This document shows, in pieces, positions 27,092 to 34,892 of a stretch of 37,964 nt of DNA. How positions within the stretch are numbered: position 1 is the first letter of the stretch; each line of letters starts with the position of its first letter. The notes below the pieces were generated by a model that saw only the letters and a list, made by a program, of their open reading frames with translations, was not told the origin of the DNA and did no database searches. The stretch is from the NCBI GenBank assembly GCA_009920495.1, contig RFZW01000008.1, forward strand, positions 1 through 37,964. Reading direction: 5' to 3'. The translations under genes and the position numbers were made by a program. Source of the stretch: Chitinophagia bacterium (lineage in GTDB: Bacteria; Bacteroidota; Bacteroidia; Chitinophagales; Chitinophagaceae).

Positions 27092-27658
27092 ATGATGATT
27101 TCTAGTATGAATTTGAACAAAAAAGATGCCATAAAGCTGGTACAAACCTATCCAACAGTTCCATTAACCGTGGATTGTGTCATTTTCGGGTTTGACGATA
27201 ATTCGTTAAAGGTGCTTACCATTAAAAGTGATTTACCGCAATATGATGAAAAGCTATCCTTACTTGGAGACACTATTTTATCAGCAGAGGATTTAGATAA
27301 TGCAGCAAATCGTGTTTTGTTGGAGCGAACAGGTATGCAAGACGTTTATTTGGAACAAGTGCATACATTTAGCAAGCCTGATCGACATCCTGGAGGAAGG
27401 GTAGTGACTGCAGTTTATGCATCCTTACTTAATATCAAACACCATGAATTGAAAATTTTGGAGAATGAATTAAGTTGGCATGTGGTAAAAGATATTCAAG
27501 AGATGGCTTTTGATCATAAGGAAATTTTGGATTTGTGTCATACCTGGTTACAAAAGCGAATTCAAGAACACCCCTTGGCCTTTAATTTATTGCCAGTAAA
27601 ATTTTCATTAAGACAGTTGCAAAATGTATACGAGGCAATTTTAAACACCTTCCTTTGA
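27092..27658 (+). CDS. NUDIX-domain protein, apparently truncated in its C-terminal winged helix
   Basis: The 188-residue product resembles NrtR/AraR-type NUDIX regulators rather than active hydrolases. The NUDIX region is DCVIFGFDDNSLKVLTIKS...LLGDTILSAEDLDNAANRVLLERTGM, where the catalytic REUxEE residues are largely lost, as in ligand-sensing family members. The C-terminal part starts like a winged helix (LPVKFSLRQLQNVYEAIL) but stops at NTFL. Such proteins are, from memory, usually about 230 residues. The +1 frame after the stop reads FDFKAYQLRKKNWFGIDF and ends at 27710, which hints at a frameshift or erosion. ATG 27092 could instead be MNLNKK at 27107. No target genes are evident; yicC follows on the same strand. 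Confidence 0.75.
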   Translation: MMISSMNLNKKDAIKLVQTYPTVPLTVDCVIFGFDDNSLKVLTIKSDLPQYDEKLSLLGDTILSAEDLDNAANRVLLERTGMQDVYLEQVHTFSKPDRHPGGRVVTAVYASLLNIKHHELKILENELSWHVVKDIQEMAFDHKEILDLCHTWLQKRIQEHPLAFNLLPVKFSLRQLQNVYEAILNTFL

Positions 27659-27666
27659 CTTTAAAG

Positions 27667-27709
27667 CATACCAATTGCGTAAGAAAAATTGGTTTGGTAT
27701 AGATTTTTA
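27667..27709 (+). terminator. Possible weak terminator after the NUDIX gene
   Basis: ACCAATT (27670-27676) pairs with AATTGGT (27687-27693); an alternative ATACCAA/TTGGTAT pairing (27668-27674 with 27694-27700) is also possible. Five T follow at 27704-27708. The stem is A+T rich. Confidence 0.35.
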
Positions 27710-27738
27710 AAAAAGGTGTAGGCTTGCCTATAATTTGA

Positions 27739-27746
27739 TACCTTTA
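27739..27746 (+). promoter_or_regulatory. Possible -7 element upstream of yicC
   Basis: TACCTTTA matches seven of eight positions of TAnnTTTG, 25 bp before the yicC ATG. No properly spaced -33 TTG is seen, so this is a weak call. Confidence 0.25.
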
Positions 27747-27771
27747 CGCACTAATTAAACGAGGCTTTATT

Positions 27772-28647
27772 ATGTTATATTCAATGACAGGGTACGGAAG
27801 GGCGGAGGCGATATTAAAGGACAAGACATGCTTAATTGAAGTTAAGTCCTTAAATGGGAAACAATTTGATGTTCGTTTGAATTGCCCCTCTTTATTAAAA
27901 CCTTACGAAGTTGAAATCAGAAATAAATTGAATGAGGCTTTATTTAGGGGTAGTGTAGAGTGTTCAATCACTTTAAAGTCAAATGGCATTAATAAACCAG
28001 TAAGTGTCAATAAAGAATTAGCCAAATCATATTATCAGCCCATCATGGAATTGGCGAATGAATTAGGGGTTGGCACTGAAAATATTTTAAGTACCATTTT
28101 AAAAATGCCAGATGTAGTTTCTTCTTCAAATGAGGTATTGACTGAGGAAGAGTGGAAATTCATATTTGATTTATTACATCAAGCAATTCAACATTTAATT
28201 AAACATAGAGCAGAGGAAGGGAAATCCATTGAAAAGGATTTGCTTGAAAAAATCATTGCTATTGAAGCGCAGCAAGCGGTCGTTGAAATTCATGAACCGA
28301 ACCGTCGCGAAAAAATTAAGGACGGAATGCTTAAGTTGTTAGAGCAGCATGTGGGAGCCGATAAATATGATCAAAACAGATTAGAGCAAGAGTTGATTTA
28401 TTATATTGAAAAAATAGATATTTCAGAAGAACGCGTTCGTTTAAAAAATCATTGTGATTATTTTAAAACAATGCTCAATGATGGGGACCCATGCAAGGGC
28501 AAAAAATTGTCTTTTATATTACAAGAAATAGGAAGGGAAATAAATACCACAGGTTCAAAAGCCAATGATGTGGATATTCAAAAGGCGGTGATCAATATGA
28601 AGGATGAACTTGAAAAAGCAAAAGAGCAAATATTAAATGTGTTGTAA
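27772..28647 (+). CDS. yicC: YicC-family endoribonuclease/stress protein
   Basis: The 291-residue protein matches the YicC family, whose studied members are endoribonucleases acting on small RNA or mRNA. The N-terminal signature MLYSMTGYGRAEAIL...IEVKSLNGKQFDVRLNCPSLLKP is complete. The C-terminal DUF1732-like part has the usual EELIYYIEKIDISEERVRLKNHCDYF-type segment, LSFILQEIGREINTTGSKANDVDIQKAVINMKDELEKAKEQ and a normal end. It heads an apparent operon: gldH starts one base after its stop, followed by a histidine kinase and a response regulator. In many Bacteroidota yicC lies near gmk or nadD; those genes are not here. Confidence 0.93.
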   Translation: MLYSMTGYGRAEAILKDKTCLIEVKSLNGKQFDVRLNCPSLLKPYEVEIRNKLNEALFRGSVECSITLKSNGINKPVSVNKELAKSYYQPIMELANELGVGTENILSTILKMPDVVSSSNEVLTEEEWKFIFDLLHQAIQHLIKHRAEEGKSIEKDLLEKIIAIEAQQAVVEIHEPNRREKIKDGMLKLLEQHVGADKYDQNRLEQELIYYIEKIDISEERVRLKNHCDYFKTMLNDGDPCKGKKLSFILQEIGREINTTGSKANDVDIQKAVINMKDELEKAKEQILNVL

Positions 28648-28648
28648 G

Positions 28649-29119
28649 ATGACATTTGTTAAATCCTATATTTACATTTTACTTGTTTTATTTATAGCAA
28701 GTTGTGAGCCTATTCAGTTATATGAACAAACGACTATTTATCCTACACATGAATGGTCCAGCAAGCAGGTAAATAATTACCAATTTAATATTACTGATAC
28801 AAGCTCCTTATATAAAATTTATTTTGTAATCAGGCATCATAATGCCTATCATTTTAAAAATATTTGGTTGCAGTTAAACACAAAGTCCCCTTCAGATACA
28901 GCAGTAAAGCAGACCCTTAATTTGCAATTAGCCGATGATCAAAAAGGCTGGTTAGGCGTAGGTATGGATGATATTTTTGACCAACGTATTCCAATCAATG
29001 CAACTCCCACTAAATTAAAGTTGGGTATATATCAATTTAGTATGGAACATACCATGAGAGAAGATCCGCTGTTAGGCATACTGGCTACTGGCTTGCGTGT
29101 TGAAAAAGTGCATTTATGA
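28649..29119 (+). CDS. gldH: Gliding-motility lipoprotein GldH
   Basis: GldH is an envelope lipoprotein required for gliding in Flavobacterium and found widely in Bacteroidota, where its exact role is unknown. From ATG 28649 the protein has 156 residues, with a lipoprotein signal (LLVLFIASC, Cys19). Family features are the YQFNITDTSSLYKIYFVIRH strand, the NIWLQLN block, GWLGVGMDDIFDQRIPI and the end EHTMREDPLLGILATGLRVEK. An upstream ATG at 28637 overlaps the yicC end and would add four residues. The start of the next gene overlaps its stop codon (ATGA), so translation of gldH and the histidine kinase is probably coupled. GldH presence does not by itself prove gliding or a type IX secretion system. 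Confidence 0.88.
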   Translation: MTFVKSYIYILLVLFIASCEPIQLYEQTTIYPTHEWSSKQVNNYQFNITDTSSLYKIYFVIRHHNAYHFKNIWLQLNTKSPSDTAVKQTLNLQLADDQKGWLGVGMDDIFDQRIPINATPTKLKLGIYQFSMEHTMREDPLLGILATGLRVEKVHL

Positions 29120-30096
29120 AAATGAGATGGTTTAATATCAGCAAATTAAAGTTTGTCAATTTTATTTATTGGGTTTTTCTTACCTACATGATTGCCGCGT
29201 TTGTTTGGTGGTATGTTTCTCTGGAAAAACAAAATAGTGAAATAGCAACAGTTAAATTCCAATCTATTCGATTAGACGATCCTGCTTTATATCAAAAAGT
29301 AAAAGCGATTGAAGCATTTGAAGCAAGAAAAACAAAACAATATTTGGGAGAGGGCATTACTTTTCTTTTTTTATTTTTACTCGGGGCAATTTATGTTTAC
29401 AGGTCGTTGTTAAAACAATTAAGGTATTCTAATCAACAACAAAATTTTATGATGGCGGTAACGCATGAATTAAAAACGCCTATTGCCATTACGCAGTTGA
29501 ATATTGAAACTTTACTTAAAAGAGAATTGGAGCCGGCCCAGAAAAAAATGCTGATTGAAAATACTTTAAAGGAAACACACCGATTAGATGCCCTTTGTAA
29601 TAATATATTATTAGCCTCGCAGTTAGATATGGGTAAATATGAATCTAATATGCAACTTATTGATTTGTCTGATATTATACAAAAGTTACTCCATTCCTTT
29701 CAAGAGCGATTTGATCAAAGAAAATTAATTACAACAATTACCCCATCTGTTTTTATACAAGCAGAACCATTACTGATACAATTATTGGTTAATAATTTAT
29801 TGGATAATGCACATAAATATTCAACCATTGCGAGTCCAATTTCGGTGTTGCTTACTGCTCATGAAAATCAAATTCAATTAGTAATTAAAGATGAAGGGGT
29901 AGGCATTCCTATGGAAGAACGTGATAAAATATTTGAAAAATTTTACCGCATAGGAGATGAAACAACCCGAACAACAAAGGGGACTGGTTTGGGGTTGTAT
30001 TTATGTAAAAAAATTAGTGAATTTCATCATGCAAGTATTTCCGTAGATGCGAATACACCCAACGGCAGTATTTTCAAAATAAATTTTCCAATATAA
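29116..30096 (+). CDS. Sensor histidine kinase with a small periplasmic domain
   Basis: This is a membrane kinase that autophosphorylates and then phosphorylates the response regulator encoded next. The 326-residue protein has membrane helices at about 13-34 and 79-97. They enclose only about 45 residues of periplasmic sequence, too small for a usual ligand fold. A HisKA domain follows with His117 in AVTHELKTPIAI, and an ATPase domain with the N box (NNLLDNAHKYS), G1 (DEGVGIP), F box (FEKFYRI) and G2 (KGTGLGLYLCKKI). All catalytic motifs are intact. Its ATG overlaps the gldH stop by four bases, and its stop overlaps the response-regulator ATG by one. The signal may come from the membrane or a partner protein such as GldH (inference). 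Confidence 0.94.
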   Translation: MKMRWFNISKLKFVNFIYWVFLTYMIAAFVWWYVSLEKQNSEIATVKFQSIRLDDPALYQKVKAIEAFEARKTKQYLGEGITFLFLFLLGAIYVYRSLLKQLRYSNQQQNFMMAVTHELKTPIAITQLNIETLLKRELEPAQKKMLIENTLKETHRLDALCNNILLASQLDMGKYESNMQLIDLSDIIQKLLHSFQERFDQRKLITTITPSVFIQAEPLLIQLLVNNLLDNAHKYSTIASPISVLLTAHENQIQLVIKDEGVGIPMEERDKIFEKFYRIGDETTRTTKGTGLGLYLCKKISEFHHASISVDANTPNGSIFKINFPI

Positions 30097-30800
30097 TGAG
30101 TACCCTAAAGCATAGCATTTTACTGGTGGAAGATGAGCTGCATTTACATGAGGCGCTAAAGTTAAATTTAACATTGGAAGGATACGTGGTAAGCTCTGCT
30201 TATGATGGCCCTAAGGCGTTACAGCAAATCCAAGGTGCCAGCTTTGATTTGATTATTTTAGATATTATGTTACCAGGTATTGACGGGTATTCAATTATTG
30301 AAACTGTTCGTATTCATAACAATAACACCCCTATTTTAATTTTAAGTGCAAAAAATACAAGTGCAAATAGGGTGCAAGGATTAAAGATTGGCGCGGATGA
30401 CTACATGACCAAACCTTTTAATTTGGAAGAACTTTTATTGCGGGTATCTAAATTGATCCAAAAATCAGGCGTCAATAGCGCAGTCCAAAATAATTTTGAG
30501 CAATATTCTTTTTCGGGTAATACCGTACACTTTACCTTACTTGAAGCCACATTGTATAATGGCGAAAAGATACATTTAACCAAAAAGGAAGCAATGCTTT
30601 TAAAGTTATTGATTGAGAATAAAAATACCATCATTACAAGGGAGCGGATATTACAAAGTGTGTGGGGGTATAATGTATTTCCGAATACCCGTACTATTGA
30701 CAATTTTATTCTAAATTTTAGAAAGTATTTCGAATTAGACAGCAAATCACCTTTGCATTTTATCTCCATCCGGGGGATAGGCTATAAATTTCAAGATTAA
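30096..30800 (+). CDS. OmpR/PhoB-family response regulator
   Basis: The DNA-binding partner of the preceding kinase. The 234-residue protein has a receiver domain with the acidic pair in LLVEDELHL, the phospho-acceptor Asp56 in LIILDIMLPG, a Ser in ILILSAKN and Lys106 in YMTKPF. The C-terminal winged helix begins near ATLYNGEKIHLTKKEAMLLKLL and contains SVWGYNVFPNTRTIDNFILNFRKYF with the family end IRGIGYKFQD. The start ATG overlaps the kinase stop by one base (TAATG), a sign of translational coupling. Likely target genes are not shown by the sequence. A T-run (about 30825) after the stop follows no strong hairpin. Confidence 0.95.
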   Translation: MSTLKHSILLVEDELHLHEALKLNLTLEGYVVSSAYDGPKALQQIQGASFDLIILDIMLPGIDGYSIIETVRIHNNNTPILILSAKNTSANRVQGLKIGADDYMTKPFNLEELLLRVSKLIQKSGVNSAVQNNFEQYSFSGNTVHFTLLEATLYNGEKIHLTKKEAMLLKLLIENKNTIITRERILQSVWGYNVFPNTRTIDNFILNFRKYFELDSKSPLHFISIRGIGYKFQD

Positions 30801-30843
30801 TCTGTTGGGATGCAATCTGTGGCCCTTTTTTTCGTTAATACTT

Positions 30844-30856
30844 GTAGTTAAACTAC
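30844..30856 (+). promoter_or_regulatory. Small perfect palindrome before the ureohydrolase-fold gene
   Basis: GTAGTT (30844-30849) and AACTAC (30851-30856) form a perfect inverted repeat around one A, ending 4 bp before ATG 30861. It might be an operator or a small hairpin hiding the start codon. It is short enough to be chance. Confidence 0.25.
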
Positions 30857-30860
30857 TAGC

Positions 30861-31994
30861 ATGTCATTGTCGTCCATTAAAGATTTTTTAGAACCTATTA
30901 ATATTGCTCATATATCCAATGATGAGGGGTATCGCGATACGCAGCTAGGAAAGCATATTAATGTAAACGAGGGGAACCTACCTGATATAGTAGATGCAGA
31001 TATTGTCATAATTGGGGCTGGTGAATGCAGGGGTGCGGGTCATGCTTTACATGGTCATACTGCCGCAAATGCGATTCGGACCGCCTTGTATGATTTGTAT
31101 TACTGGCATGCACAGGTCAACGTAGTGGATATTGGAAATGTGAAAATTGGACAAAGTATACAAGATAGCTATGCGGCTCTTCGGACGGTGATATCTGAAT
31201 TGCTATTGCAGAATAAAAAAGTCGTAATTATTGGCGGGGCGCATGATTTAACCCTTGCACAATATCATGCCTATACTTCCATACCCACTTTAGTAAATGC
31301 GGTTGTGGTGGATGCTAAAATTGATTTGGACTTAGAGGCGCGCTTACCTAGGGATCATTTTTTAGAAGAATTATTTACTGGTTTGCCTAATCATTTGAAT
31401 CATTATAGTCATATAGGTTTTCAAAGTTATTTCATGCATCCGCATATGTTGGAAACGATTGATAAACTAAGATTTGATTGCTTTAGATTAGGAAAAGTTC
31501 GGGAAGGTATTGAGGAAATGGAACCTGTCATTAGGGACAGTCACATGTTAAGTTTTGATATTAGTGCAATTCAAAATGCACAAGCGCCTGCAAACTTAGT
31601 TACTCCGAACGGTTTTAATGGTGAAGAGTCCTGTACTTTAATGCAGTATGCTGGGATGAGTTGGAAAACAAGTACTATTGGATTGTTTGGTTATCAAGCT
31701 GAACTAGATGTAAATAATATGACAGCCATTCAAATTGCCCAAATGTTTTGGTACATTATGGATGGGGTACAAAAAGGTAAAAAAGAAGCGCCATTAACGG
31801 AATCAGATAGGTTTAAAGAATTTCATATTGCATTCTCGGATATCGAAACCAATTTTTTACAAAGCAAGAGTACGGGCAGATGGTGGATGCAAATGCACAA
31901 TAATGAATGGGCGCCTTGTAGTTACAAAGATTATTTAGTAGCTTCCAATAACGAAATTCCAGAAAGATGGTTAAGGGCCTTAGAAAGGGAGTAG
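30861..31994 (+). CDS. Arginase/formimidoylglutamase-fold protein with altered metal-site residues
   Basis: The 377-residue protein has the ureohydrolase fold. GECRGAGHALHG lies near 54-65, the GGAHD motif with His128 is present, and VVVDAKIDLDL sits where active enzymes have DAHxD (here Asp151, Lys153, Asp155). SFDISAI stands where DxD is expected (Asp233, Ser235), and GEESCTLMQYAGMSW is also seen. Thus two of the six usual manganese ligands are replaced (His to Lys, Asp to Ser). Similar sequences annotated as formimidoylglutamase occur across Bacteroidota, so this is probably a conserved non-classical branch and not decay. The catalytic activity is uncertain. The gene overlaps the next one by 28 bases, suggesting co-expression. 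Confidence 0.78.
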   Translation: MSLSSIKDFLEPINIAHISNDEGYRDTQLGKHINVNEGNLPDIVDADIVIIGAGECRGAGHALHGHTAANAIRTALYDLYYWHAQVNVVDIGNVKIGQSIQDSYAALRTVISELLLQNKKVVIIGGAHDLTLAQYHAYTSIPTLVNAVVVDAKIDLDLEARLPRDHFLEELFTGLPNHLNHYSHIGFQSYFMHPHMLETIDKLRFDCFRLGKVREGIEEMEPVIRDSHMLSFDISAIQNAQAPANLVTPNGFNGEESCTLMQYAGMSWKTSTIGLFGYQAELDVNNMTAIQIAQMFWYIMDGVQKGKKEAPLTESDRFKEFHIAFSDIETNFLQSKSTGRWWMQMHNNEWAPCSYKDYLVASNNEIPERWLRALERE

Positions 31995-33283
31995 TCGCTC
32001 CATTATATTTATTATCAATTGTATTTATTGTTTTATTAAGTGCTTGTAGTATACAAAAAGCGCAAAAAACATTATTGCAAACCACCGCGCTTAAGGGCGC
32101 TCATGTCGGTATTGCAGTATACAATGATACCAAGCAAGCTTGGATTGATCAATACCAAAGTGATCATTACTTTACACCTGCTAGCAACACCAAGATATTA
32201 GCTACCTATGTAGGTTTGAAATATTTGGGTGATTCCTTGCCTGGATTTAGTATGGCTGAAAATGCAGATACGCTTTTTTTAACCCCATTGGGTGATCCTA
32301 GTTTTTTACATCCCGATTTTAGCTACCAGCCGGTGATTGAACTAATTAAAAACACCCACAAGCAAGTAGTGATTCAACCTACAAAAGCCAATGACCAATT
32401 TGGACATCTGGGCAATGGCTGGGCTTGGAATGATTATGGTGAGGACTATCAGCCAGAACGAAGCAGAATGCCTATTTATGGCAATGTGGTACATTTTTAT
32501 CAAGGCAATGGAAAATTATTAATTAAGCCCTTTGTATTTTTTAAGGACATTACTGATATAAACACGGTGTACCAGAAAAATTGGACGCGAAAATTAGTGG
32601 GTAATCAGTTTTATACCAATGGTCAAAAAAATACGGCTGCTTATTTTCAGGTGCCATTTGATTCCTATTTCGAACCCAATTTGCCATTGTATTTGCTTCA
32701 AGATACTTTAAAGGTAAAACTAAATATAGGGGATGATATTTCGAAAATGCAAGAACAGATTGTTAAAACAGTTCCAACAGATTCACTGTTAAAAATTATG
32801 ATGCGTCGTAGTGATAATTTTTTCGCAGAACAAGTTTTATTAATGGGATCTCAGCAGTTGTTGGGTAAGATGGATGATGCAGCTTTTATTGATACCCTGC
32901 TTAAAACCGAATTCTCCCAACTGCCACAAAAAATGCGTTGGGTAGATGGCAGTGGCTTAAGTAGGTATAATTTAAATACACCTGAAAATTATGTTGCCAT
33001 ATTAAAAAAGATGCAAGATGAATTTGGACAAATGCGGGTTACACAAATATTTGAAACTGGTGGAGAAGGAACATTATCTGCGTATTATAAAAACTTTCCA
33101 GGGGAGATACATGCTAAAACCGGCAGCTTAGGCGGTCAAATTGCTTTAAGTGGGTTTATATACACGCATAAAAACCAAAAATTATATTTTTCAATTTTGG
33201 TGTCTAACCATATGAGTCCAACCAGTGCGGGTGTAAGAAAAGCAGTAGAGGCTTACTTGATATCGGTAGCGAAAAAAAATTAA
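31967..33283 (+). CDS. dacB: D-alanyl-D-alanine carboxypeptidase/endopeptidase (PBP4/DacB, S13 family)
   Basis: A penicillin-binding protein that trims or opens peptidoglycan cross-links outside the inner membrane. The 438-residue protein has a lipoprotein-like signal (LLSAC, Cys27), so it may be lipid-anchored, unlike soluble DacB. The three catalytic motifs are present: SxxK as SNTK (Ser73, Lys76), SxN as SDN (282-284) and KTG (384-386, in IHAKTGSLGGQ). VDGSGLSRYN is another family block. Length is near the S13 norm (about 450-480). ATG 31967 is the only start that includes the signal and overlaps the previous gene by 28 bases. The stop codon is 6 bp from the converging broken mutL. Confidence 0.92.
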   Translation: MVKGLRKGVVAPLYLLSIVFIVLLSACSIQKAQKTLLQTTALKGAHVGIAVYNDTKQAWIDQYQSDHYFTPASNTKILATYVGLKYLGDSLPGFSMAENADTLFLTPLGDPSFLHPDFSYQPVIELIKNTHKQVVIQPTKANDQFGHLGNGWAWNDYGEDYQPERSRMPIYGNVVHFYQGNGKLLIKPFVFFKDITDINTVYQKNWTRKLVGNQFYTNGQKNTAAYFQVPFDSYFEPNLPLYLLQDTLKVKLNIGDDISKMQEQIVKTVPTDSLLKIMMRRSDNFFAEQVLLMGSQQLLGKMDDAAFIDTLLKTEFSQLPQKMRWVDGSGLSRYNLNTPENYVAILKKMQDEFGQMRVTQIFETGGEGTLSAYYKNFPGEIHAKTGSLGGQIALSGFIYTHKNQKLYFSILVSNHMSPTSAGVRKAVEAYLISVAKKN

Positions 33284-33289
33284 AGCTAC

Positions 33290-34835
33290 TTATCTAGAAA
33301 ACAATCCATCCAAGTAGGATTCCTTAAATTCAATGTAGGTAGGTGCACCAGATGCGGTTACGTTGGGTATATCACACTCACTTAGTGATTGGATAATGGT
33401 ATGCATCTCCTTTTGTGATAAACTTTGTCCAGCTTTGATGGCCATTTGTCTAGACATGCAACGAATTAATTTTTCTCTTTTACTATATTTTACTTCACCA
33501 GTAAAATGTTTAAACTGTTCTAATAATAATTCAATGGCATTTTTTTCGTTGCCTGATAAAACATCAGCAGGTATGCCTTGAATAATAAAACTATTGCTTC
33601 CAAAAGATTCTATTTCATATCCAATAATGGATAAGTCTTCCAGCATTTCATCTAATAATATGGCATCACTTGGGCTCAATTCCAACACCACTGGGAATAA
33701 ACTTTTTTGAGTTGCATGGGGATGTGAACTTGCTTTTTGGTATTTTTCATATAAAACACGTTCATGTGCCAATTGCTGATGTAATATGATGCAGCCACTT
33801 TGCGTAGGGGCGATAATATAGGTATTGTGTAATTGTAACAATAGTGCATCTTCCAGTACGCTTAAACTTTCGGTTTCTTTGTACAAGCCCATGGAGGAAG
33901 GTTTAACAATATATGACTCAGTTGAAGGAGCGGTATCTGAAATTTCACTGGTCTCATTTGACGTACTCGGAATATTTGTAAAAAAACTTTTCCACAATGC
34001 ATGTTTGACTGCGGCTTGAACAAAAGCGTATATTATTTTATCGTCCTCGAATTTAATTTCTTGTTTGGTAGGGTGTACATTAATGTCAATTTGTGAAGGG
34101 TCCACATCAATGTATAATATATAGCTGGGGTAACTGTCCTTGGGAAGTAATCCTTCAAATGCATTGGCTACTGCATGATGTAAATAGGCGCTTTTAATAA
34201 AACGACGATTCACAAAAAAGTATTGGTCGCTTCTTGTTTTACGCGCAGTTTCGGGTTTGCCAACAAATCCAGATACGGTTAAGTAATCCGTTTGTTCCCC
34301 TACAGTTACTAGTTTTGTTTGATAATTATTTCCCAGTACTTGAATGGCTCTTTGTTTAAAGCTGCCGCCCTCCCAATGATACACATCCTGTCCGTTACTT
34401 GTTAAACTAAAAAATATTTCAGGAAAGGAAAGCGCGACTCTTGTAAACTCTTCAATGATATGTTTTAATTCTGCTCCATTGCTCTTTAAAAAATTGCGAC
34501 GTGCAGGCACATTGAAAAATAAATATGGAGGCGAGGGCTTCCCCGCGAAATCCCATGGTTCTTATTTGAAATAAATCCTCAATCGTACTTATTTTACTGG
34601 TGGCATGTCGGGCAAATGCATTTTGGGCATCCGCAACGCTCATGCCTTTTCCATTATCAATGACTTGAATTAAGGCCTTCCCTGCATCATTGACAATTAA
34701 TTTTATCTGAGTAGCACCAGCATCTACCGCATTCTCCATTAATTCCTTTACGGCACTAGCTGGCCTTTGAATCACCTCGCCTGCAGCAATTTGATTGGCA
34801 ATGTGGTCCGGAAGTAAATGAATGGTATCAGACAA
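33290..34835 (-). pseudogene. mutL: mutL, disrupted by an internal deletion and frameshift
   Basis: MutL links mismatch recognition to strand removal. The gene starts at TTG 34835 and reads normally through the ATPase motifs ([34 protein letters not shown], then [11 protein letters not shown]), then changes into nonsense and stops at 34452. A second frame, offset by one base, picks up at [14 protein letters not shown] (around 34510) and continues through the rest of MutL to 33290, ending ASGAPTYIEFKESYLDG. Intact homologues have, as I recall, about 46 residues between ASI and LFFNVPARR; here they are missing. A loss of about 137 bases fits the frame change. Both halves are otherwise well conserved, so the break appears recent. 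Without it the protein would be about 620 residues. The GTG at 34510 is not a likely separate start. Confidence 0.88.
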
Positions 34836-34865
34836 GTTTTAATGTTTTAAAGTGTGTAAAAGTAG

Positions 34866-34873
34866 TAAATTTG
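34866..34873 (+). promoter_or_regulatory. -7 promoter element of the M3 peptidase gene
   Basis: TAAATTTG is a perfect TAnnTTTG match, with the ATG 20 bases further on. A TTG at the usual -33 distance is not present. Confidence 0.4.
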
Positions 34874-34892
34874 CCACTTAAAATTTCATCTA

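Noticed and set aside
33290-34510. A separate gene starting at GTG 34510 with [10 protein letters not shown]
   Set aside because: The first residues are the middle of a conserved MutL motif whose upstream part (LFFNV) is also present in the same frame, so it is the 3' piece of a broken mutL.
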